Part shown: positions 33,514 through 44,310 of the stretch, piece by piece | How positions within the stretch are numbered: position 1 is the stretch's first letter | Layout: each line of letters opens with the position of its first letter | NCBI RefSeq assembly: GCF_000003815.2 | Contig: NC_049990.1 | Span: 4,527,803-4,591,802, forward strand | From: Branchiostoma floridae | Taxonomy: Eukaryota; Chordata; Leptocardii; Amphioxiformes; Branchiostomatidae | Length of the DNA stretch: 64,000 nucleotides | Direction: 5' to 3' | The notes under the pieces: model-generated | What the model was told of the DNA's origin: nothing | The model's database searches: none | What the model saw: only the letters and a program-made list of their open reading frames with translations | Translations under genes and position numbers: made by a program

Positions 33514-36500
33514 TCAAACAAAGTCAACGACACCGCCATGTGCTCCGTATTCCCACTCAAAGGGCCTTTCCACCTGATCAAGACATGATATCACGTCATA
33601 GTCGACCCCTGCGTCCTGGAGAATAGACTGTAACCTCCTTCTCGTGGCCCTACGTCCCAACTGATCTCTCCATGCTGTCAGCATCGCGAACTTCTGTTGC
33701 CGTGCATTGTAGGGGTTGTTGTACTTGAACTCGTCCACGGCTGCCCTGGTGAAGTCCATGAGGATGGCGACGCTTTCCCAATCTTTATCCAGCTTGCCAG
33801 CTACCCGCAAAAGCTGTTGGTCGGATAATGGCTCGTACGAATAATCGGCAAAACGTCGTCCTGGTGGTGAGGGCACAAGAAACTCTACAGGGACCCTATT
33901 ATCGCAGAGAGAGCAGATCACTTCATCTTCTTCTGGCCACCTGGAACTTGGATGTAGCCAGTTCCCAGGAAATGATGGCCGGTGGCACACAGGGCAGACG
34001 GTTACTCGGTCATACCGGACACCTGTGGAAGAAATCATCAAGGATTTAATTGGGCCATTGTTTGACAAGCTTCGAAATAGAAATATGAAGTAATTGATTA
34101 GCCACTTTACTACTGTTGGTACCATTGTGTATAAATAGACAGGAACAACATGTACATGTTTGTATGATTTTGTATGATGGAAAATATTTGTCACAAATGT
34201 TTAGATACTGCTGCCTGATTAAATAACTGCAAGTTCAAACCTGGCCACTGCTTCAGAAGGTCTTCCATTTCCGCACTTATTTCTTTCAACGTCATCCACA
34301 GAAATATTGCACCAGTCATCCCATGAGGAAGGTTTTCTGGTCTAGCACTGAGTGAAACCACAAGCCCTTCGGCATCTTCAAACCTCAGGAGCACCAGTAT
34401 TCTGCTCCGTGTGTGCTTACATAATGTACCAGTGCTCCAATGAGCTACAAAGTGCAGTTTATGTTCTGGGCGGTGTGCTCTCACTGTGAGGCGTGCAAAC
34501 AGACCAGGAGGGATAAAAGATGGAAACTGGTACTGAAGTGAAATGATGGGAGTGTTTCCTGACGACCACACCTTCTTAGTCATGTATTCCAAGTTGTCTT
34601 TTATGTGCCATGGTAACAGAAGTCTGTCTGAAATGTGGTGACGTGTACGTGTCTTGCTGTCTGAGACACGTTTAACACGCCATGGCAACGGCAATCTTTC
34701 CTGCGCCCCATACGGATCAACGACCTGTTCTTTCTCATCAAGGTCATAACAAAGATCAAACTGTCTCATAAGCTCAATCAGCACATGAAAAATATCGTCA
34801 AATGTTCCCGAGCGACATCCTCTTTCAACATCTGACCACAGACACCTCAGCAATTTGGTATGCAGTATTCCCTTTCTAACCAAGTCATTTTTCATCGTCC
34901 GAAACTCAGCCGATGATATCTCGGCCTCTCTGTAGCAGGTGTCCGCCCCGTAATCAAGAAATGTTTCAAGATCATGCCTGATAACCTTCCTGAAGATATC
35001 TACAAGAGAAGCTGGCTTGAGAAACACGTGGTTTCTCAACGACTCTATCTCTGAATACCACAGGATCTTGCCGGTGTCGTGGAGATACTGTGCCACTGTT
35101 TTGATGCGAGATTTGGGCTGCAGATTGGGGACATTTTTATTTAGTAAAGCCGTGAAGTCATCCCAAGTCATGTAGGGAATGCTAAGCTCATTCCCCCTTT
35201 TTTCTACACAAGCTTCAGTGTCCGCCCACGCCTTGGGAATGGGGCGACCGACCTCAGGGAAAAGTTCTTTATTCACAGCATAGTTGAGAATCACTTGCTT
35301 CAAATACTGAATGCCGTCAAGAGATTTAGCTGAGCTAACAGGCACAGGTTTTGGGTGTATCGATGGCCTTTTCTGAAGGAGAATCTTAATCTGTTTCTCC
35401 CTATCTCTTGCAGCTTCTCCTGTTTCCTTCAAAATACGCTCAAGCTGTTTCTCTAGGATCTGTATTCTCATTCTTTCTTTACCCTCAAGCTTCCGACACA
35501 AATCGTCACACCTACGTTCTACCTCTGCTGTCGAGAGTTTATCAATATGAGTAGCAACAGGGATGACAACTGGGTTCCCTACTTTAGCTATCATATTTTC
35601 CATCCAATCTCCACATGTGTGAGAAAAGCTGTTGGAATCATACTTCTCCAGATTAACTATCAAAAGCACAAGGGCCTTAGAACTCAAGAAGAATTGGTGA
35701 GTCATGTAGTATGTTTCTTGACCAGCAAAGTCCCACACTGATAATGTGATATCAGAAGTATTTGGGGCAGAGAGATTGAGTTCAGCTATTTCTATGCCAT
35801 GTGTTCTTTCCTCAGGTTTTGTCAGACAAGAACGATTCTGCTGAAAAACTCTGACAAGGCTGGTCTTCCCAGCTTCATAGGTCCCCAAGAACAGTGTCTT
35901 GAGACATTGTGTGATACTGCTGGCCGTTGTCAAGTCTTCGTAGAACGCCTGTATGGCCGACAGGCCTGCCTGACACACCTGTAATGGGGGATCAATAATG
36001 GGGTTGCCTTGTAAATTTAGCTTTACATCTTTGGGCATACCCATGATAGACTGTGGGATGACTTTTATTTCATTGTTTGTTAAGTCAACCTTCTTTATTT
36101 TATCCATCTGAATGAGGGCTTCTGGGAAGTGTGTAAAGTGATTTTCTGCTAAGGCAATCATTTCAATCACATTCACCTCATTCTTTTGCAAAGAGCTGAC
36201 AGAATTGATATGGTTGTGGGAGGCACGGATTTCCACAAGATTTGGCAAGCTGATCACGTGAGACGGTATCTCCCTTAGCCAGTTGTGGGACACGTCAAGA
36301 ATAGCAAGGCTCTTACAACTTTTCACGTTTTCACTTATTGTTCTGATGTTGTTTTGCTTGAGGTACAGCTTCTTCAACGAACGAAGAAAGCAAAGAGCTA
36401 GCGGTAGATCCTCTAACTTATTGTGACTTAGATCGACGACACACAGCGTTGGAGAGAGGTCATTTAGATCCAAATCCACTGGAAGCTTTTTAATCTTATT

Positions 36501-37625
36501 ATGGCTAAGTAACAATGCTTTTAAACTTCTCAATAGCAGCAGAGCTTCAGCTACATTACTAAGCTTATTGTTACTGATATCAATATACTCCATGCTTGGC
36601 GACACCCTTGCCATTTCCAGTACGGGCAACGATTTAATGTTGTTGTTCATAAGCAGCAAAGTAGAAAGGCATGGCAGATAGAAGAGCTCAGCAAGCTGCA
36701 GTGATATCATTCTTTTGCTCATGTTTGCTCCTATCTTGTTATGTGAGAGGTTAACCTCCGATAGGTTACCTAATTCTTTTAAACATTTGGGTACCTCCTG
36801 AAGCAAATTATTAGATAGGTCTAGAAATACTAAAGAGAATGCACTGACCTTCTTTTTTCCAGCAGATGGCTCGAGCCACCTGACTGTCTTGTTATGATTG
36901 CAAGAAAAGGCCTCTAAGTTTTCCATTTCAAGTATTTCATATGGAATCTCTTCAATGCTGTTGTAAGACACATTGAAGTTTTTAACAGATCTGAAGTTAG
37001 TTACATCTCTAAGACCAAGTATGTTATTGTGACTTACGTTAAAGCTCTTTAGACAGGGCTGTGATTCCATAGGCACAGCTTGTATAGTCGACAGGTTGTT
37101 ATGACTAAGGTCAAGAACTTCTAGGTCTTTCAGGTTTTCCAGAGATTGTGGTACAGAATCCAGCTGGCATTTTGACAATTGGAGAGAGTGTATACTGACA
37201 CACTGAAATAAATTTGTCAAGCTAGAATCATCAAGTTCAATGCCTATGATTGTTACGGTTTTCAGTTGTTTGAATTCTTCAATCTCCTCAAAGATCGTTA
37301 GCGAACGATTCTCATCATTTTGTGTGAGCTTGATATGCTCTACGTCAGAGTGTTCTTTGTATTGTTCTCGATGGAAAAGAAAAGTTGATTCGTGGTCATC
37401 ATCACACGAGTCGCTCCTACAAATAGGACATGTTAAGGACTCCTGGTCGTACTGTTGAGGCGATACATCTTCTTGTGTCTGTCTGTTTTGGAACCCCTTT
37501 ACTAAATAGTAGAAGCAGATAGTTACAACTGTTGCCACCAAACATGTCATCAGGATCCATCCTACATGCCCTCCATAGAGCTCTATCACCGCCATTGGGT
37601 TTTCTAAAAGATTGGAAAACTCCAT
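33514..37625 (-). CDS. Roco-Death protein 1: TM, LRR, Roc-COR, Cys2-Cys2 segment, Death domain
   Basis: Two coding exons, 34241-37625 and 33514-34022, join in frame (3894 nt, 1297 residues). Order: start MEFSNLLENP; membrane helix WILMTCLVATVVTICFYYLV (about residues 23-42); a CPICRSDSC segment; some 17-18 leucine-rich repeats (about 120-560); Roc GTPase with P-loop GTYEAGKTS (~585), DFAGQE (~631) and THID (~692); a charged helical stretch; COR domain (KAWADTEACVE); CPVC...CSLC; C-terminal Death-type domain (DQQLLRVAGKLDKDWESVA). Roco GTPases are multidomain signalling proteins; Death domains recruit adaptors. The ligand and pathway are unknown. Without splicing, exon 1 reads into the 218-bp intron and stops after 16 more residues (stop at 34191), giving a form without a Death domain. 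The donor (GTTTGA) is weak. The tandem paralogue is at 44311-48619. Confidence 0.88.
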
Positions 37626-38545
37626 CGTACCAAACGGTTTAAGACAAGCTAATTGAAATGAATGACTATGGTTATGTATGATAACTAATGGGACTGAAAG
37701 GCTGTGGTTTGCTCAGTAAGACGCAGAATTGTTCCCTGTTAACCTGCAACAGAAGAAGCACGGTTTAAAAACATCATGGAAATATAATCAATACAAGTAT
37801 TGCATTATAAACATAAACGTTTTAATATACATGATTTACATACCATTACGTTGTTTTTCATTAAAGGTACCCCTGGACAAAAATCATAGAAATCCATTCT
37901 TTCATTCTCGAATCATCCTGTTTAAAAGAAGTAGTTCTAAAGATCTGCTAGAGGGATAAACCTGTCCAAAACACGAGGTTTTAACACTGAAAGTTCGGCT
38001 ACAGTGCCAAATAATGCCGCCATAGGCTTAAAATCTAATCAATTCTTCAACAGGACAATACATTATACCAAAGTTCATGACAACTCAGCCATAGCTTCTT
38101 GAGTTATTTCAGTCAACCACACACAAACATACAAGCATGTATGCACTCAAACGCTACGACTCAAACGAATAGCTTTCTGGGCAAAGGAAACGCTTTAGAA
38201 ATCAAATTCATGTTGTGGCCACATTAGTCATTAGCGACTGAATGAATCGTCATTGATGATAGTCTAATTCTGGTCTGTCTGGTTCTCTTTGAATTCAACT
38301 GACAATATCCTATTGAACCTTACCTTTGTTTACTCGTCTGGCGATTGTGATAGGTTGTATTGTGTGCCTTTCTTGGAGGCGGTGCCCCTGGTTTCACCTC
38401 GCCTGGGGCACTGTGTCAACATTACACAACAGCAAGCGTCAGGTCATATGCGCCTCGCCTCATATACAGTAGTTTTCTTTCGCATGACTAACTTCACATT
38501 CCATACAATCTTATTTTGGAGTTCTAGGTGAAGATATATACAAGA

Positions 38546-39944
38546 CTAGAGTTCGGCGACCTCATACCTCCATGAAAATTTAGAGCTTTTGTAAATTTCA
38601 TGCAATTAACATAATTTATGCATGGCGTTCAGCATTGACTAACGTACACATGTCACAATTATAAAATTCCCATTATTAATCATAAAGCAGTTTTGCAATT
38701 TTTACATAAATTATGCAAATAAATTCCTCATTACCATATTTGGTATCTGCTTATATTCCACCTATCATAATTAACATGTGTTACATTTATAAAAGTCCAG
38801 TTATTGAAAACAACGGAATTATACAATTTCCTCATTAATTATGCAAATCAACTCCTCATTTGCATAACATGTATATCATTATGAACATCTTTGCCTAAGG
38901 TACCCGCATGCCTAATGTGATGCCAATCCGTCAATCCTTTCTGCATTTATCCTCTTTGGAATGTCTTGACAAAAATGCCCCTGCAGTTTCTAAATTAAAC
39001 GTTAGGGGGCTGAAACTTGCCCCACTTTGTCATGACACTGAAAGCTATCTACCACCCAAATGTCAAGACCATATCACATCTGGGACAAGAGATACATAGA
39101 AAAAACTGCTATCTGTATCTGTATCTGTATCTATATAGCCGGTATAACCGCCATTCGGCGTAACACACCAGCTTCGCAGGCACGCGGCGCGGCAGCAGCT
39201 GGTTATATTACACTGAACGATCCGTCACACCTAACTTTTGCACATCTAACTGCAAGCGTTCTTTAAAACTATCCAGAGAAGATGCCCCTACTGTACTTGG
39301 TGATAACAAATTCCAATCTACGATAGTTCTGGGAAAATACGAATTTTTGAACACATCAATCCTAGCTTGGAAACTCTGGTACTTGAAGTCATGGCTGTTT
39401 CTTGTTCTTTTTTGAGCTGGTATTAGATACTTATCAGTCGGTACGTCCACCAGCTTATTACAGATATGATAGAATATTCTCATTAATCATGCAAATGAGC
39501 TCCTATTATGCATAATTAGTATTTCATTTTGTACAACATTGTCTACGGTACCTAAATACCAAAAATCATGAAAATCCGTTGTTCCCTTCTTGAGTTATCG
39601 TCTTCAGAAGTTTTTGACAAAAATGCCTCTGCTATCCCCAAACTAGCCGCTAGGGGGCCCAAACTTTTTTCACTTATTCCTTAGCACAAGAGCTATCTAA
39701 CATTCCAAAATCGTGACCATAGCTTGTTCAGAACACGAGATAGGAAAACCGGAAGTTGCGCTGCAGTACCAAGAAAAGCCGCTAGGGGGTCCAAAATCTA
39801 ATCATTTCTAGCTTTCATCACACCTCACCAACACACCAAGTACGAAACCAATCCGCCCAGCCGTTCTTGAGTTATCTTGTTGACAGACAGACAGACACAC
39901 AAACGCAGGGTAAAATATAACCTCCATGACATTTCATGGAGGTA
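38546..39944 (-). mobile_element. Helentron-like (HINE/DINE-like) element, copy with nested LINE
   Basis: A 1.06-kb repeat, also at 12184-13250 and 40235-41294. On the minus strand it begins ACCTCCATGAAATGTCATGG, carries a (GTCTGT)-type microsatellite, has about three diverged internal monomers (each with GATAACTC and a TTTGCATAATTAATGA-like end) and ends ...GAACTCTAG followed by T. The 5' tip recurs inverted some 20 nt inside the 3' end. This asymmetric terminal repeat and CTAG|T end fit Helentron-derived elements. It is 340 bp longer than its sisters because of the insertion at 39113-39467. Confidence 0.6.
39113..39467 (-). mobile_element. 5'-truncated non-LTR retrotransposon (CR1/L2-like 3' end) nested in the Helentron-like copy
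   Basis: The minus-strand frame 39208-39483 reads like the C-terminus of a LINE reverse-transcriptase ORF (FKYQSFQARIDVFKNSYFPR, DWNLLSPSTV, LDSFKERL). A GC-rich 3' UTR follows (GTGTTACGCCGAA) and then a (GATACA)n tail. The sister element at 40.8 kb shows the empty site (CTGCTAT/GATAG). The first codons of that frame belong to the host element. Non-functional fragment. Confidence 0.8.
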
Positions 39945-40234
39945 ATAAACGTTAAAGTTAGGTTATATAGAAAATAAACTATATGGGCACAAAGAAAATA
40001 CGTAACTATATCGTTTTTACTACATCATGCATACCAAATATTTGTAAGTCCTGCCGTTTTACCCTACATTTGTAGAATCTGGTTCCAAATACCAGTTAAG
40101 CAACCGTCAATGTTCTTGATCGCCTCGTCCTTTTGGTGGATTTGGATATGGTAGTTTGCTTCTCATGAGTGTTTGTTATTCTTTACTCTAGCCAAATCCA
40201 CTATCATTTTGTAAAAGATGAATAAATAAATAAA

Positions 40235-41294
40235 CTAGAGTTCGGCGACCCCATACTTCCATGAAAATTTAGAGCTTTTGTAAATTTCATGCAATTGACT
40301 ACCACATTAACATAATTTATGCATGGCGTTGTTCAGCATTCACTAACGTACACATGTCACAATTATAAAATTCCCATTATTAATCATAAAGCGGTTTTGC
40401 ATTTTTTACATAAATTATGCAAATAAGTTCCTCATTACCATATTTGGTATCTGCTTATATTCCACCTATCATAATTAATATGTGTTACATTTATTGAAGT
40501 CCAGTTATTGAAAACAACGGAATTATACAATTTCCTCATTAATTATGCAAATTAACTCCTCATTTGCATAACATGCATATCATTATGAACATCTTTGCCC
40601 AAGGTACCCGCATGCCTAATATGATGCCAATCTGTCAATACTTTCTGCATTTATCCTCTTTGGAATGTCTTGACAAATATGCCCCTGCAGTTCCCAAATT
40701 AGATGTTAGGGGGCTGAAACTTACCCCACTTTGTCATGACGCTAAAAGCTATCTACCATCCAAATGTCACGACCATATCACGTACGGGACAAGAGATACA
40801 TTGAAAAAACTGCTATGATAGAGTATTCTCATTAATTATGCAAATGTACTCCTATTATGCATAATTAGTATTTTATTTTGTACAACATTGTCTAAGGTAC
40901 CTACATACCAAAAATCATGAAAATCTGTTGTTCCCTTCTTGAGTTATCGTCTTCAGAAGTTTTTGACAAAAATGCCCCTGCTATCCCAAAACTAGCCGCC
41001 AGGGGGCCCAAACTTTTTTCACTTATTCCTGAGCACAAGAGCTATCTAACACCCCAAAATCGTGACCATAACTTGTTCAGAACACGAGATAGCAAAACCG
41101 GAAGTTGCGCTGCAGTACCAAGGGAAGCCGCTAGGGGGCCCAAAATCTAATCATTTCTAGCTTTCATCACATCCCACCAACACACCAAGTATGAAACCAA
41201 TCCGCCCAGCCGTTCTTGAGTTATCTTGTTGACAGACGGACACACACACACACACACAAACGCAGGGTAAAATATAACCTCCATGACATGGAGG
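40235..41294 (-). mobile_element. Helentron-like element, uninterrupted copy
   Basis: Same family and orientation as 38546-39944, separated from it by about 290 bp. The hairpin at its 5' tip is shortened. It supplies the empty site for the nested LINE fragment. A short (CA)n stretch at 41238-41261 corresponds to the microsatellite block. Confidence 0.65.
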
Positions 41295-41623
41295 TAATAA
41301 GGTACTTGTCATGGTTATGTGCTTCTCTCGATAAGATATAACAAATATTCGACTTCGAAGGTTATACGTGGGAAGATTGTGGACAAATCAAACAGTCTGA
41401 CTCTTTAGTTCAAAGTTTCGGTCCCCTTACTTCCTAATAGTTTCCTCCTACAAAACAGAACGCTTGTTGTGATAAAAAGGATTGATATATTAAAGTTCTT
41501 ACCAGGTCGAAGTCGTTGTGAGTGCAGTCAGAGATAGTAGCGGCGAAATGTAGCGGCACAGTGGAATCAGTGCCACGTCGGCAACACCAGCGTCTAGTTT
41601 CGGTACTTCCCGTTTTTTATGGC

Positions 41624-41633
41624 GGGACTTTCC
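41624..41633. promoter_or_regulatory. NF-kappaB-type site upstream of Roco-Death gene 1
   Basis: GGGACTTTCC fits the classical kappaB consensus GGGRNNYYCC exactly. It lies about 120 bp upstream of the conserved 5' donor at 41503, inside the identical string GGCGGGACTTTCC that is also present upstream of the paralogue, where surrounding sequence differs. Confidence 0.6.
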
Positions 41634-42059
41634 AGCAGACGCGGAAGGATAACAGGGGCTTTCCAGACGACAAAGTAGTCCTTCACTTCGTTGGAGTTGT
41701 AGAGCTCAAATTAAGATACTCAAGGCGGAAATGTTTCCCATGAGTTGCCGTTGATATACTAAAGCATCAAATGGCATCAAGAAGGCCAACCTATTTGATG
41801 AGATTACCTTGCCGTGGAGCGATATAAACAAAATGTCAGCGGTTACGTGGCACACCTGAAAGGTGAAATGTTCTGAAGCCACTAGGCCTTGAGGGGTCAC
41901 GTCATTGTTTTTGCTTTGGGAGGAACCACAGCGGCTGTTGGGGGAAGATGTCATTTTTAGACTAAATTCGCAGTTTACATACATGGATCTTTCTACTCGT
42001 GCATCCATGCTCACAATGAACGCCATGGAACAAGCATTTTGTCAGTGCATCTTTGTGAA

Positions 42060-44310
42060 ACGATTTTCAACCAGACCCCTCCCCCCCCCCCCCGCCATTC
42101 TTCTTGCTACGTCCCTTTGTTTGCAATGCACAATGACGCCTGTCACTGATATTTAGTGCACATGGCTCGTTCGCTGTTAGGTGGTATCCAGCGTTATGAG
42201 TGCTGCTGTGGCGATATATATTGTGTAGGTATTACTAAAGGATGTGACAAACAGGTAAAAAAATACAAAAGACAATTGAAAACTTGTTTATTGTGTAACA
42301 GTTGAGCTGGAGAATACATAACACAACATTCTAGTCTTTAAATCCCATCAAGGTACTTTATAGTCTTGTCAAAAAAAGCACTTGTGCATTCCGTTGTCTG
42401 ATTTTTAGTTCTTTCACCATGTTTTAATTTGATGGTTGAGGGATTCAAAGAATATTTGTGACCTATGTGTCAGCTACCTTTTAGATCCTGAGAGACAGCC
42501 ATGCAAACCTGTATAGGCCATTGCCTCTGCATGTACGGCATAACATCGAATACACGAATAAACAAGAATATGTTGAAATAACTCGATTTTTATCAACTCT
42601 ATTGATTTGTAGTCTCTGAAAGCAAGTATCATGTGATATATACATAGCTTTAGTTTGTTAAATATCATCTCAGCTTTATTCACTTTCTTAACCCATTGAA
42701 ATGCAAAGACGAATCCAGAAGATAAACAAAAATAAACATATACTCCCTAGTACTAGTAGTCCTTTATAGCATATGTTGGTAAGGATCAAACAACGGTGGC
42801 AGGGATAAAAAAATCGATTTGGCTCATATTTTGCACAATGATAGTAATTGATTGGTCCACAACCTTTCTAAATAGCTTTCTTTTAGATCAAAATTCATTG
42901 TTGCCATGGTAACGGTGGAAGGCTATGCGTCCACTTTCCAAATGCTTCTGTGTTTCTCTCAGACAATAATGCATGATGCATGTCACTAGTACGGAGGGTG
43001 GTGTCATTTGGGTGCTGCCCAGCTATTAAAATGTCAAGTCTTAGCGGGAACATTTACTGTACTAGCACTAAAGGGTGTTACAAATTATGATTGAAGAGGT
43101 TTCAAAATTGATCGTTTTAGAACAGCTTTCTTTACTACTCGATTTGTTGGGTTCGTTTTCAAGGACCAATAACGCTTCATCCTTTGTAGCAATTGTTTAT
43201 TACATTCTTAAAAATTAGAAGTATAGATAACTAATTTCTTCAATTTTCCAGGTACTTAAAGGTTAGTCATTCATTCATTGATTCACACCAGGGCAACAAA
43301 AGGGTGGCAAGTGGCATATAATGTTATACCAAGCTTTTTTTAATGGTTTATTGAAACACGTTATACCTCGCAGCCAGAGGCTGAATTGCGTATACGGTAC
43401 AAGCGTGGCACAATAACATGCCTCAACTTATCATACACTTTAAAAAATTTTAAGACAATTGGTCTTATTTGGAACATGATTACAATCGACTATTCACATT
43501 ATGGCACAATAATATGTCTCAACTTATCATACACTTTAAAACTTTAAGACAATTGGTCTTACTTGGAACATGATTACAATCAACTATTCACACCGTTAGC
43601 TTATACTTTAATATAATTACAGTAACGATGTATACGTATTACAACTGACACAGAGGGGCGACCTGCTTTGTCGCCTTTGCGCCATACACCTGTTTGTTTA
43701 CATTGTTAGGAATCATAATGTACCTTAAGTTTATACAGTTATCTAATACGGACTTTATACAACAAATCATACAACAACAAGCATGATTCTTTTACATCGT
43801 AACATATATGTAAAACTTTAATGATGTTGGTAAAGAAATGAAGCATTATAATTAGGATGTGTATTAGATATAGAAAACTGTGGGTGATTATTTAATACAT
43901 TTTTTCCTGCATATTTTCAAACCAAGTCATTGACAATTGCTGAACCACAATAAGTTTACCACACGAAAAGTGATAAGGCGTCTATGTTTTATACACTGAC
44001 CGCCCGAGGAGGCCTGCAAGGTACAAACTTGTTGTTGTTTACACACAAATGTATCCAGCAAATGAACTTTGTCAAATACGGTACTCGTGATAGATGACAA
44101 AATAAAGCCATTTGACATCGATAGGACAAATCACAACGTATCTACAGGTAGTGTTTTTAAGACGCTTCAAAAGTCATTATCTACCTCGCTGTACTACCTG
44201 GACAGTGACCAGGTCAATGCTTGTGTATCATTTTTAACTTTTGAAGATTTCTTGGGAAAAACATTTTACGTCAAAGCGGTCACTGAATCATATTGCGAGT
44301 CAGTGCCCCG
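42060..44310. other. Intergenic region between the two Roco-Death genes
   Basis: No gene is supported. It contains a poly-C run (about 42080-42093), a 97-bp tandem dimer at 43404-43597 and otherwise unique AT-rich sequence. Confidence 0.5.
43404..43597. repeat. 97-bp direct tandem dimer
   Basis: Two adjacent copies start with TGGCACAATAA and contain CAACTTATCATACACTTTAA and ACAATTGGTCTTA. The second has a short deletion and few substitutions, so the duplication is recent. Confidence 0.8.

Larger units (their letters stand above)
37626..41503 (-). other. 5' UTR exons of Roco-Death gene 1
   Basis: Comparison with the paralogue reveals conserved splice sites. The coding exon extends upstream to an acceptor (TTCTGTTGCAG) with exon start at 37743. 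An upstream exon ends at 38324 before GTAAGG, and a further exon ends at 41503 before GTAAGAAC. Their 5' limits are not defined. The two upstream exons may be successive or alternative first exons. The interval between them is mostly two transposon copies. Confidence 0.55.

Noticed and set aside
42060-42156. Open frame over a poly-C run
   Set aside because: Low-complexity sequence and no family similarity.
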